NCBI RefSeq assembly: GCF_945859705.1
Contig: NC_079135.1
Location: 81,042,253-81,106,252, forward strand
Reading direction: 5' to 3'
Length of the DNA stretch: 64,000 nt
From: Episyrphus balteatus
Taxonomy: Eukaryota > Arthropoda > Insecta > Diptera > Syrphidae
Shown: positions 1 to 10,122 of the stretch, piece by piece
Position numbering within the stretch: position 1 is the stretch's first letter
How the letters are laid out: each line of letters begins with the position of its first letter
The notes under the pieces: generated by a model
Seen by the model: the letters and a program-made list of their open reading frames with translations, nothing else
Database searches by the model: none
Told to the model about the DNA's origin: nothing
Made by a program: the position numbers and the translations under genes

Positions 1-480
1 TGTATTTTTTTTTTGCAGTATACGTCGTCTTTGGCTTAATGAGCCCCTCTTGATTCTTCATCTAATCGCCTGCTGGCAGAGATTTCACTTGTTCTCAACA
101 CTTACTCTTATATGGTTGGTGCTTCAAGAATTTGAGGAACCTGGAACCATTAGAAGTTCTGGATGTCTCTAGACAGATTCTGTTTTCACAGATATTTGCG
201 TTCTGAGTTTAGCTATTACTAGGAAGTCGGCGTTGGTATCCCGGAACGTTCACGGACATTCATTGAATCTGAAGAAGCTCTGACTTCAATACCATTGATT
301 TTGTTAAGATTCTGTTGAAACACCACCAAGTCTCACTGAGTATACTGAGATGTAGTAATCGAGTGGTTGATACGATCATAGTTTGATGAGAATGAGTCCC
401 TTTCTTGTTTTCGTGTTTTGACATCCTACCAAAAATGGTCCTAGATCTTTTAAAACAGTATAAAGGATATCTATACATTT
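1..480 (+). pseudogene. Possible decayed leucine-rich-repeat fragment
   Basis: Short stretches on the + strand read like LRR units in different frames: around 126-170 the codons give NLRNLEPLEVLDVS, and around 45-110 a second stretch reads LDSSSNRLLAEI. No frame stays open, so if this was an LRR gene it is broken by stops and frameshifts. A poly-T tract followed by CAG at about 8-18 could be an old splice acceptor. The evidence is pattern only and could be chance. Confidence 0.2.
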
Positions 481-1004
481 TAATGGAAATGCTTAACCTA
501 ATTTCTAATTGGCGTGTGCTTGCTATAATTTCCGTATCCGCATGTCGAGTACCTACTCAACTTTTCAGCGCTGAACTTCCGTGTTTTAAAATACTAAACA
601 AGTCTTTTCAAAGATATAAAATCAAATTCGTAGTAAAAATTATCAACCTTTATCTTATCAATTATGATCCATTAAAAATGATATTGTTTACATGCTTGTC
701 ATTTCATAATTGTTTGCATAAACTGGTCAAAAAATACCTAAATCCAAACTATTATAAAATTCGTTCGCTTTATTAAAAAATACTCTTTTTGGATCATGTT
801 CTCATATCTTTTCAAAATAAATAGTACCTCCAAACATGGCCAAAGAACTTCCGTCAAACTGAATTAAGATTTTTCATTTTTCCAATTTCATTTGAAACAA
901 GCATTTCTTGTGTTATGTCATCATTCAATTTCAATTTTATTAAAATCAAATTTTATTTTTAAAACTACACAACAATTCGTTAAAATGACAATAAAAATCA
1001 CATT

Positions 1005-1499
1005 TTAGTTCTTAAGTAATTCGCCTTTTTCGTTCACCACGATTTTACGGACAAATTCGCTCTTCTCTGCAATAACTTGATTGACACTTTTACCTTTGCA
1101 ATTGGCAAACCATCCGAGGTTATCGACAATCAAGTGAGTTGTAGAGCATCCATCACATTGCAGAATAACCACTCCTTTGTTGTATGCAGCTTCAGAAACA
1201 GTTTTCAAGTTTCTAGTGTTGCAAATTTTACAAAGATAGGCGATCTCCAATTTGCGATCAAGTTGTTGGATGTTCTTCAAAAAAGACTCATTGCCAAGTC
1301 CTAATTGTGTGGTTGACTTGAGGAGTGAAGTGTTGAGTAGTTCTTTTGGAAGAAAACTATTGTTCAAATTGGCTGTTGCTGCAGTGCTCAGATGGTTAGC
1401 AGGAGTTGCATTGCCATCCAAGGGTAAGTTGTTGAATAGGCTGTTTTGCCTTAGAGCAGCTAGCGTTCGAGCGCTAAATATTTGTCGGAGAGTGTTCAT
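1005..1499 (-). CDS. DNLZ: Mitochondrial DNL-type zinc finger protein (ZIM17/DNLZ family)
   Basis: Single-exon gene of 164 residues. The N-terminus (MNTLRQIFSARTLAALRQ) is basic and amphipathic, without acidic residues, as expected for a mitochondrial presequence. The C-terminal half carries the family signature: a CxxC pair (CKIC) near residue 91, a second CxxC (CDGC) about 24 residues later, and the DNLGWF motif. Family members bind zinc and keep mitochondrial HSP70 soluble and active, which supports protein import and iron-sulfur cluster biogenesis. The start chosen is the first Met of the frame; a pyrimidine tract plus CAG lies a few bases upstream on the coding strand, so a 5' UTR intron may end there. 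The gene is flanked by foldback repeats on its 5' side. Confidence 0.9.
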   Translation of the reverse strand: MNTLRQIFSARTLAALRQNSLFNNLPLDGNATPANHLSTAATANLNNSFLPKELLNTSLLKSTTQLGLGNESFLKNIQQLDRKLEIAYLCKICNTRNLKTVSEAAYNKGVVILQCDGCSTTHLIVDNLGWFANCKGKSVNQVIAEKSEFVRKIVVNEKGELLKN

Positions 1500-1960
1500 T
1501 TTTTACTGAAAAGGTATATCACAACATTGTTTATTGTAAAATTTTAATTTGCTGTATACAAATTATAAAGCTTAGGTTAGTTTTAAAGTTATTTTTGGAA
1601 CAGAAGAAAAGTTGGAAAAGCAAAGTAGAGTGAATTTTTTTTATTTTGCACCCCTTTCAAGGACGACGAGGGAAAACAGATGTCAAAACAAATTTATGGG
1701 TTCGTTTGCTTTTATTTTGGTTGTCATTTTTTCGTAAGATCTGTTTAGTTCAAAAATAAGAGAAGGCTTCTTAATTCAGAAAATTTCATTTCTTGCAGTT
1801 GGAAACGAAAATGTGATTTTTTAACTGGAAACTCGCACAACTTGGTTAAAATTCTTGATTAAAATTAAACTATGCTAAATTTTGGAATGAATTTTATATG
1901 AGAGCTAGAATTTAGCTTGATCTACGTATTAGCGTTTATCGGCAGCGTTTTTTCTGGTTT
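1500..1960. other. Upstream region of DNLZ, no gene seen
   Basis: This stretch should hold the DNLZ promoter and 5' UTR. It is AT-rich, with no long frame. Around 1906-1950 it carries a degenerate piece (TTTAGCTTGATCTACGTATTA) resembling the arms of the neighbouring foldback family. Confidence 0.4.
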
Positions 1961-3544
1961 AAGCCCAGTACGCAGATCGCGCTAAACTAAATTTTATCTC
2001 GACAATTTTTATCTCTACACGCGTTCGCTAAAAGCCAAGATAAATTTAAATTTAAAAATAACGGCTGAATCACAGTTTTATTTACTTATACCAGCTTACA
2101 TTCAATATTACATTACATATTTTTTTTACCTGCAGAATACCTTTTTTACGCTCTCATTTTGTTTTATTCCTCTTCTTTTATACAGGGTGTCCCACAGTCA
2201 CCGCCCCAAATGAAAACCATGGATTCCTGAGGTCATTTTAAGTCGAAAAACTTTAGAGGTAATTTTCTCGTTTTCGTCCCGTTTTCGAGTTACCACGGAT
2301 TTTATGAGTTTTGCTCTCTTGTCCTTTAACTGGTCTTATCTTTGCCAAACCACGTTTGATTTGAAAGATTTTTTTTACAACCAATCAAGAATTTATTACA
2401 GTTTAAGTTTTTCTCAAAACTTTTTTTTCTGCGGACAACCGTTTCGCCACAATTTTACATCCAACACAATTTTCTTCGTTTTTTAAGTTGTTTTTTACAC
2501 TTTCATATCATTTAAGCCAAAAAAACACGTTAATGAGTATTAATTTTTTGTGCTTTTTATTAAAGCCCAGTTTATTTTCATAAAAAAAATTAGTTTTATT
2601 TCATAAAAAAGGCTACTGAAAGTATTTAAAAAAAATAAACAAACTGAGTGAATTAAAAAAAAAAAATAATAATTTTTAAATACAAAATTAATTTAAATGA
2701 ATTAAAACTTTTTTGAGCTTTATCTATTTGTTCTTTTCTTAACCACAATAGTTCAGAAAAAGTTTTTAATTCAATTAAATTATTTTTTTATTTAAAAATT
2801 ATTTTTTTTTTTAATTCACTCAGTTTGTTTATTTTTTTTAATTACTTTCAGTAGCGTATTTTATGAAATAAAACTTTTTTTTTTATGAAAATAAACTGGG
2901 CTTTAATAAAAAGCACAAAAAATTAATACTCATTAACGTGTTTTTTGGCTTGAATGATATGAAAGTGTAAGAAACAACTTAAAAAACGAAGAAAATTGTG
3001 TTTGATGCAAAATTGTAGAGAAACGGTTGTCCGCAGAAAAAAAGTTTTGAGACAAACTTAAACTGTAATAAATTCTTGATTGGTTGTAAAAAAAATCTTT
3101 CAAATCAAACGTGGTTTGGCAAAGATAAGACCAGTTAAAGGACAAGAGAGCAAAAATCATAAAAACCATGGTAACTCGAAAACGGGACCAAAACGAGAAA
3201 ATTACCTCTTAAGTTTTTCGACTTAAAATGACCTCAGGAATTCATAGTTTTCATTTGGGGCGGTGACTGTGGGACACCCTGTATATTCCAAGATTTTTTT
3301 TGCCTCTTATTCCTTGCAGCAACAACAACAACCACAAAAATGTAAAAATTTATCTGTGAAAAAATGCGCTGAGCATTATTTCGCGAGCTAAATTGAGTGG
3401 AGACTTTTTGCAAAAGTAGTAGATGAGAATTCGAATTTAGCGCGTGAACTGCGTACTACCTGGCTAAAAATCCTCGCTAAAATTTATCTTTTGAGGAAAT
3501 TTGTATGAAAGATAAATTTTAGCGCGATCTGCGTACTAGGCTTT
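1961..3544. mobile_element. Foldback MITE with AAGCC(C/T)AGTACGC termini, split by a later insertion
   Basis: The left end AAGCCCAGTACGCAGATCGC at 1961 is matched in inverted orientation at 3506-3544 (GCGATCTGCGTACTAGGCTT). The arms continue into AAATTTATCT-type sequence on both sides. The internal 2179-3285 segment is a different element, so this one was interrupted after it inserted. A further partial copy of the same end lies near 3440-3475. No open frame. Confidence 0.7.
2179..3285. mobile_element. 1.1 kb palindromic element with TATACAGGGTGTCCC termini
   Basis: The two halves are near-perfect reverse complements around a centre at about 2732. The ends read TATACAGGGTGTCCCACAG on the left and its complement on the right at 3267-3285. 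The whole arm (roughly 500 bp) is alignable by eye, including CTGGTCTTATCTTTGCC near 2330 against its complement near 3120. It has no coding capacity. It sits inside the 1961-3544 foldback. A degenerate end of the same family appears near 52770. Confidence 0.8.
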
Positions 3545-3625
3545 AGATGTAGTTACACAGTGCCTTATGGAATTAAAAACACCTAAAACAATGTGGGCTT
3601 ACAAAAAAATAACGAAGAAAAAAAT
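3545..3625. other. Short spacer between two foldback elements
   Basis: About 80 bp of apparently single-copy AT-rich sequence separates the two foldback elements. No feature is seen. Confidence 0.5.
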
Positions 3626-4244
3626 AACTTAGCAGCACTTAGTGGGGATTTTCAAAAATTTTTATGCAAATAATTAGGTGAGAATTAGGTGAAATTTAGT
3701 GAATCAATTTTACAATTTGGTGAATCATAGTTTAAAAGTTATTAACAAATTACGTAAGGCGTAAAGTTAGCAGCACTTGGTCATGAAATTCAAAAAAAAT
3801 GTCTCCATAATTCAGTGTCAATTTAGTGAATCGTATTTCATCAGTTTCATAATTTGGTGAATCATAGTTTATTAAATAATAACTAAAATAGAAAAATTAA
3901 CAAACGTGACGTAACGTAAAAAAAGCATTTGTTAATCATGGACACAAACCTCACGAATGAGAATGGCAGAGTTCAACACACCAAAACTGAACCTAAATTC
4001 AGATTTTTTCACATTGAACGCACTTAATATAAATGTATACTATGACAATGCGTTCAGGTGACGTTTTTCATTTACAAGATACACTTTGATTTGAAAATTT
4101 CCAATGCGAGTTACAAAAAAAATGCTATTTTATAATACAAAAAAAGTTTGTTTACATCTTCACTAGCTGAGAACTAACATTCAGTGGAAGTTACTCACAA
4201 GAAAGATTTTGTTTTTTTTTCGCATGAGTCTTGGACACTGATCT

Positions 4245-4917
4245 GTCTTGGAACATTTTTGAACTTCCGCAGATGATTACTTCAAAAGTATGATTCACCA
4301 AATTCTGAAATTTGGAACATTTATTCAGAAAAAGACCACAAGCATTTTGGTACATAATTCATAATTTGGTGAATCTTAATTCAAGAGTTACATGCGATTT
4401 TCTTTTTTTCGCGTGCGTCTTGGAACATTTTTGAACTTCCGCAGATGATTACTTCAAAAGTATGATTCACCAAATTCTGAAATTTGGAACATTTATTCAT
4501 AAAAAGACCACAAGCATTTTGGTACATAATTCATAATTTGGTGAATCTTAATTCAAGAGTTACATGCGATTTTCTTTTTTTCGCGTGCGTCTTGGAACAT
4601 TTTTGAACTTCCGCAGATGATTACTTCAAAAGTATGATTCACCAAATTCTGAAATTTGGAACATTTATTCATAAAAAGACCACAAGCATTTTGGTACATA
4701 ATTCATAATTTGGTGAATCTTAATTCAAGAGTTACATGCGATTTTCTTTTTTTCGCGTGCGTCTTGGAACATTTTTGAACTTCCGCAGATGATTACTTCA
4801 AAAGTATGATTCACCAAATTCTGAAATTTGGAACATTTATTCAGAAAAAGACCACAAGCATTTTGGTACATAATTCATAATTTGGTGAATCTTAATTCAA
4901 GAGTTACATGCGATTTT
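4245..4917. repeat. 172-bp tandem array, left arm (about 3.9 units)
   Basis: Unit starts (GTCTTGGAACATTTTTGAAC) fall at 4245, 4417, 4589 and 4761, exactly 172 bp apart. Each unit contains its own inverted pair, GATTCACCAAATT and AATTTGGTGAATC. Units differ by only an occasional base, e.g. CATAAAAAG versus CAGAAAAAG. Confidence 0.95.
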
Positions 4918-5110
4918 GTCTTGGAACACGATACATGTGTGAAAAGGTATACAAATAGCTGTGTTCCTTTGGCCTTAAGTATCTACTGCTAAGTACTTTT
5001 GGTTGTAAACAACTCCATTTCTTCTATAGAAAAAATAGCCGTTTTTTATTATCACTTGATCCATATAGATCATTAATTAAAATGTATTACAACAGCTACA
5101 TGAGATCTTG

Positions 5111-5171
5111 CAAGATCGCGATTCGTGATCCTGATGAAAAGCAAGATCACGATTCGTGATCCTGATGAAAA
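5111..5171. repeat. Centre of the foldback with a duplicated ~34-bp unit
   Basis: Between the two arms lie two tandem copies of a segment containing CGATTCGTGATCCTGATG followed by AAAAGCAAGATC. This is the loop of the hairpin and the only part without an inverted partner. Confidence 0.8.
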
Positions 5172-5364
5172 GCAAGATCTCATGTAGCTGTTGTAATACA
5201 TTTTAATTAATGATCTATATGGATCAAGTGATAATAAAAAACGGCTATTTTTTCTATAGAAGAAATGGAGTTGTTTACAACCAAAAGTACTTAGCAGTAG
5301 ATACTTAAGGCCAAAGGAACACAGCTATTTGTATACCTTTTCACACATGTATCGTGTTCCAAGA

Positions 5365-7070
5365 CAAAATCGCATGTAACTCTTGAATTAAGATTCACCA
5401 AATTATGAATTATGTACCAAAATGCTTGTGGTCTTTTTCTGAATAAATGTTCCAAATTTCAGAATTTGGTGAATCATACTTTTGAAGTAATCATCTGCGG
5501 AAGTTCAAAAATGTTCCAAGACGCACGCGAAAAAAAGAAAATCGCATGTAACTCTTGAATTAAGATTCACCAAATTATGAATTATGTACCAAAATGCTTG
5601 TGGTCTTTTTCTGAATAAATGTTCCAAATTTCAGAATTTGGTGAATCATACTTTTGAAGTAATCATCTGCGGAAGTTCAAAAATGTTCCAAGACGCACGC
5701 GAAAAAAAGAAAATCGCATGTAACTCTTGAATTAAGATTCACCAAATTATGAATTATGTACCAAAATGCTTGTGGTCTTTTTATGAATAAATGTTCCAAA
5801 TTTCAGAATTTGGTGAATCATACTTTTGAAGTAATCATCTGCGGAAGTTCAAAAATGTTCCAAGACGCACGCGAAAAAAAGAAAATCGCATGTAACTCTT
5901 GAATTAAGATTCACCAAATTATGAATTATGTACCAAAATGCTTGTGGTCTTTTTCTGAATAAATGTTCCAAATTTCAGAATTTGGTGAATCATACTTTTG
6001 AAGTAATCATCTGCGGAAGTTCAAAAATGTTCCAAGACGCACGCGAAAAAAAGAAAATCGCATGTAACTCTTGAATTAAGATTCACCAAATTATGAATTA
6101 TGTACCAAAATGCTTGTGGTCTTTTTCTGAATAAATGTTCCAAATTTCAGAATTTGGTGAATCATACTTTTGAAGTAATCATCTGCGGAAGTTCAAAAAT
6201 GTTCCAAGACGCACGCGAAAAAAAGAAAATCGCATGTAACTCTTGAATTAAGATTCACCAAATTATGAATTATGTACCAAAATGCTTGTGGTCTTTTTCT
6301 GAATAAATGTTCCAAATTTCAGAATTTGGTGAATCATACTTTTGAAGTAATCATCTGCGGAAGTTCAAAAATGTTCCAAGACGCACGCGAAAAAAAGAAA
6401 ATCGCATGTAACTCTTGAATTAAGATTCACCAAATTATGAATTATGTACCAAAATGCTTGTGGTCTTTTTATGAATAAATGTTCCAAATTTCAGAATTTG
6501 GTGAATCATACTTTTGAAGTAATCATCTGCGGAAGTTCAAAAATGTTCCAAGACGCACGCGAAAAAAAGAAAATCGCATGTAACTCTTGAATTAAGATTC
6601 ACCAAATTATGAATTATGTACCAAAATGCTTGTGGTCTTTTTCTGAATAAATGTTCCAAATTTCAGAATTTGGTGAATCATACTTTTGAAGTAATCATCT
6701 GCGGAAGTTCAAAAATGTTCCAAGACGCACGCGAAAAAAAGAAAATCGCATGTAACTCTTGAATTAAGATTCACCAAATTATGAATTATGTACCAAAATG
6801 CTTGTGGTCTTTTTATGAATAAATGTTCCAAATTTCAGAATTTGGTGAATCATACTTTTGAAGTAATCATCTGCGGAAGTTCAAAAATGTTCCAAGACGC
6901 ACGCGAAAAAAAGAAAATCGCATGTAACTCTTGAATTAAGATTCACCAAATTATGAATTATGTACCAAAATGCTTGTGGTCTTTTTCTGAATAAATGTTC
7001 CAAATTTCAGAATTTGGTGAATCATACTTTTGAAGTAATCATCTGCGGAAGTTCAAAAATGTTCCAAGAC
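5365..7070. repeat. 172-bp tandem array, right arm (about 9.9 units)
   Basis: Unit boundaries (GTTCCAAGAC) recur ten times: 5522, 5694, 5866, 6038, 6210, 6382, 6554, 6726, 6898 and 7070. These are inverted copies of the left-arm units. The arm has six units more than the left, which explains nearly all of the length difference between the arms. Confidence 0.95.
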
Positions 7071-7690
7071 AGATCAGTGTCCAAGACTCATGCGAAAAAA
7101 AAAACAAAATCTTTCTTGTGAGTAACTTCCACTGAATGTTAGTTCTCAGCTAGTGAAGATGTAAACAAACTTTTTTTGTATTATAAAATAGCATTTTTTT
7201 TGTAACTCGCATTGGAAATTTTCAAATCAAAGTGTATCTTGTAAATGAAAAACGTCACCTGAACGCATTGTCATAGTATACATTTATATTAAGTGCGTTC
7301 AATGTGAAAAAATCTGAATTTAGGTTCAGTTTTGGTGTGTTGAACTCTGCCATTCTCATTCGTGAGGTTTGTGTCCATGATTAACAAATGCTTTTTTTAC
7401 GTTACGTCACGTTTGTTAATTTTTCTATTTTAGTTATTATTTAATAAACTATGATTCACCAAATTATGAAACTGATGAAATACGATTCACTAAATTGACA
7501 CTGAATTATGGAGACATTTTTTTTGAATTTCATGACCAAGTGCTGCTAACTTTACGCCTTACGTAATTTGTTAATAACTTTTAAACTATGATTCACCAAA
7601 TTGTAAAATTGATTCACTAAATTTCACCTAATTCTCACCTAATTATTTGCATAAAAATTTTTGAAAATCCCCACTAAGTGCTGCTAAGTT

Positions 7691-8284
7691 GATGGCGGTG
7701 ATGGTTTGTATCAAAAAAAAATAATACCTTTTCTTGCATTTTTACATAGCTGTCAATTTGTACGAGTAAAAAAACACTCTCGCTTTTTAAAAAATTTAAC
7801 TTAGCTTAATTTGTAAACAAATTTATTAAGACAAACTTTCAAAATAATTATTAGTAAAACAAATAATTTTCAAAATTTACCTACATATGTACATACGTAC
7901 AGGTTCGCAGAAATGAACTTAATCATACTGTGTTGTGCCGAAGATTGATGTGGATAGGATATGTATGCAAAATATCCCCTGCAGGCTTTATTTCCATTTA
8001 AAAGACGCAATAACACCCACTTCAAAAAGGCATTAAGCCTCACGGTTGTTTTTTCATTCTGAATTTGAATAATAGGTAAGCACTTTCACTTGGAATAAGA
8101 CACCCACCCTAAATACTATAGTGTGCCCAAGCAGGGGGGTTGCAGGGGTGCAGCATGTCCCCCATACCTTCCTCAAAGTGAAATTACAATTTTGTTGTTT
8201 TTCGATCTTATAAAGTGGGTCAATTAAAACTGGGAAAAGTAAGAAAAGGTTAGGTATAACACACACGGGTGAAATTGGCATATT
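7691..8284. other. No gene seen
   Basis: AT-rich sequence to about 7900, then a less AT-rich stretch leading into the Helitron remnant. The latter may be the decayed 5' part of that Helitron, but I cannot read conserved protein in it. Confidence 0.3.
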
Positions 8285-9691
8285 AAAAAGGAAATAAAGC
8301 ATGCAGGGATAGAAATTAAAGATCTTTTGTTGCCTGGATCGCCGGCTGATAGGCATGATATAATGATATAATAGCGCATTTGTTTAAGATGAAGTTAAAA
8401 TCATTAATGGATTTTATCATTAAACATAAAGGTTTAGGGAAAGTACAATGCTGGATGTACTCAGTAGAGTGGGGTTACTGCATGCCCGCATTTTGATTTG
8501 GCTGCAGAAAAGTATCCAAAACAATGCCGCTAAAACAACTTATATCTTCAGTTCCATAGATCGCATCGTCAAGGTTGGTGTCTTCAGGCTTAGGGGAAAT
8601 GACAGAACATCAGTGTTTATATTCAGAATGTGAATTTGTGTTAATTTAGCCTACTCACATTAATTGGAAAATTCGCGATATCTAATCTCCCGAAATCCAT
8701 ATAAGGCTGCGACTAAAAGCTGCCAGACTTTTGATTTCGTTATAAGGCTATAAATCTGCATACTCACATTTTGGTTATCACTCTATTCCCAAAATTTGCT
8801 GTAGGCTCTTATACTATGTTTCCACCTACGCTAAATCCGAGATTTAGCTAAGTAGATTTAGCTTAAATCTCGATATTTATTCTAAATCTTGGTTTTAGGG
8901 TAGCTGAAAATCTTGGTTTTAGGCTAGGTGAACCTAAATCCACCATTTAGCGATGTAGATTTAGAATAAATCTCGAGATTTATTCTAAATCTACTTAGCT
9001 AAATCACGGATGTAGGTCAGGTGGAAACGTAGTATTAGACTAATAGTAATTCCCCATGTGGTTGATGCAAAATGTTCGAAACGTTATCCAAGAGCTTTGA
9101 TATCAGAAAAAGTTACTGGAACTGATGGATACCCTTTACATCATAGTCGTTCCACTCAAGAAAATGAGAAATCAATGATCGTGAAAGTGAAAAATGTGAA
9201 TATTGAAGTTGTGCCATATTCACCGATATTATACAAGGCATTCAAAGCCAACATAAATTCGAGTATTGTAATTCTGCGAAGTCCATCAAATACATATGCA
9301 AATATGTGATAAAGGGCGCCATATAGCTTGTGTTGCATTAGAATCTTTTGAAAGGAATGATGAAATCACTATGTATCAAATAGAACGCTACATAAGCAGA
9401 AACGAAGCAGTTTGGCGAATTTTTTCGTTTCAAATACTTGAAATTTATCCAGCGCAGCGGTTCTTCATTGAGCAGTGCATTTGGAGAATGTATATTTTAC
9501 ATCTGAAAATTCTGCTTCAAGACTCAAGCGCAGCGGAACCACCGCATGTAATTTTAACCGCTTTTTTTTCGTTATGCAAGAAATGTTGTATATCAAAAAG
9601 CATAAGGTTCTATAAATTGATTTCAAATTATTTTCAAAAAAGTTCAATTTTTACAAAAGTGCACTCAGCGAAGCGGGTGGGGGTTAGCTAG
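8285..9691 (+). mobile_element. Decayed Helitron (Rep/helicase fragment with 3' end)
   Basis: Pieces of a Helitron protein are readable on the + strand in shifting frames. Near 8305-8350 it reads LLLPGSPADRHDI; near 8380-8460 FKMKLKSLMDFIIKHK and CWMYSVEW; at 8470 GLLHARILIW (family form GLPHAHIL), followed by IDRIV. After an inserted MITE comes CSKRYPRALI with GYPL, VPYSPILYKAFKANIN, KYICKYV, and YISRNEAVWRIFSF. The 3' end at 9670-9691 is GC-rich with a short hairpin and finishes CTAG before T, as Helitrons do. Several frameshifts and stops make it non-functional. Rolling-circle replication is the family's mechanism; here only relics remain. Confidence 0.75.
8811..9036. mobile_element. 226-bp MITE inserted in the Helitron remnant
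   Basis: Terminal inverted repeats ATACTATGTTTCCACCTACG (left) and GGTGGAAACGTAGTAT (right end at 9036). The arms repeat a GATTTAG/CTAAATC theme and fold back. It interrupts the Helitron reading frame between the HARIL and CSKRYP segments, so it arrived later. Confidence 0.75.
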
Positions 9692-9858
9692 TTTATTAAT
9701 AAAAAGATAAATATTTATAAACAAATACATTTTTTCCATTTACTTATTTAATTAATTGCCGCCAACATTATTAATTTTTCTCAATAACTTGTTGACTTGA
9801 TAAATGTTTTTTTTTTGCTGTCAAATGACAGTACAAACCGGGCGTTTACATTTAACCG
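9692..9858. other. Host flank of the LTR retrotransposon
   Basis: About 170 bp without features, ending in a CCGCGCG target that received the errantivirus. Confidence 0.4.
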
Positions 9859-9862
9859 CGCG

Positions 9863-10122
9863 AGTTATATATTAATTATAATATATTGTTACCAAAGAAA
9901 ACAGTGTTTATTGTTCTTCGGGTCGATTGCGACTCCCGAATTAGTTTTATTGAAATTATCAATTAATCACTTAAAGCTAAGGTCAATGCATCCACTTTCC
10001 GTTGGCCTTCGAATATTGCAATGTATCGATTGTCAGCGGAAAGTGGTGTTAAATTACATTATGGGTTGCGAAGCAACACATATGTTCCGTCATCAAGTTT
10101 GCTGACTTGCATCTGTGTAACT
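9863..10122 (-). repeat. 3' LTR of the errantivirus
   Basis: 260-bp LTR, intact. In element orientation it begins AGTTACACAG and ends ATATATAACT. The env frame runs 64 bp into it before stopping at 10059, so the last residues of env are encoded by U3. Confidence 0.95.

Larger units (their letters stand above)
3626..7690. mobile_element. 4.1 kb foldback element with tandem-repeat arms (FB-like)
   Basis: The ends are AACTTAGCAGCACTTAGTGG at 3626 and its reverse complement ending at 7690. The arms are inverted copies with almost no differences visible by eye. Each arm has a non-repetitive outer part (3626-4244; 7071-7690), an array of a 172-bp unit (about 4 units on the left, about 10 on the right), and an inner part meeting at 5111-5171. 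There is no open frame of note, so movement would need a transposase supplied elsewhere. This is the architecture of Drosophila FB/Foldback elements, though the unit here is much longer. I could not find a target-site duplication. If transcribed it would fold into a very long hairpin RNA. Confidence 0.85.

Noticed and set aside
405..776. 123-codon frame on the + strand
   Set aside because: Low-complexity AT-driven composition and no family resemblance; only the region before it gives weak LRR phrases.
2933..3169. 78-codon frame repeated at 2304-2486 in inverted orientation
   Set aside because: Both are the same arm of the palindromic element, duplicated by its inverted structure; composition is AT-driven.
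3626..7690. CRISPR-like regular repeats
   Set aside because: The 172-bp units are contiguous without unique spacers, inverted between arms, and the sequence is eukaryotic.
8054..8356. 100-codon frame on the - strand
   Set aside because: It lies opposite the decayed Helitron coding strand and has no recognisable domain.
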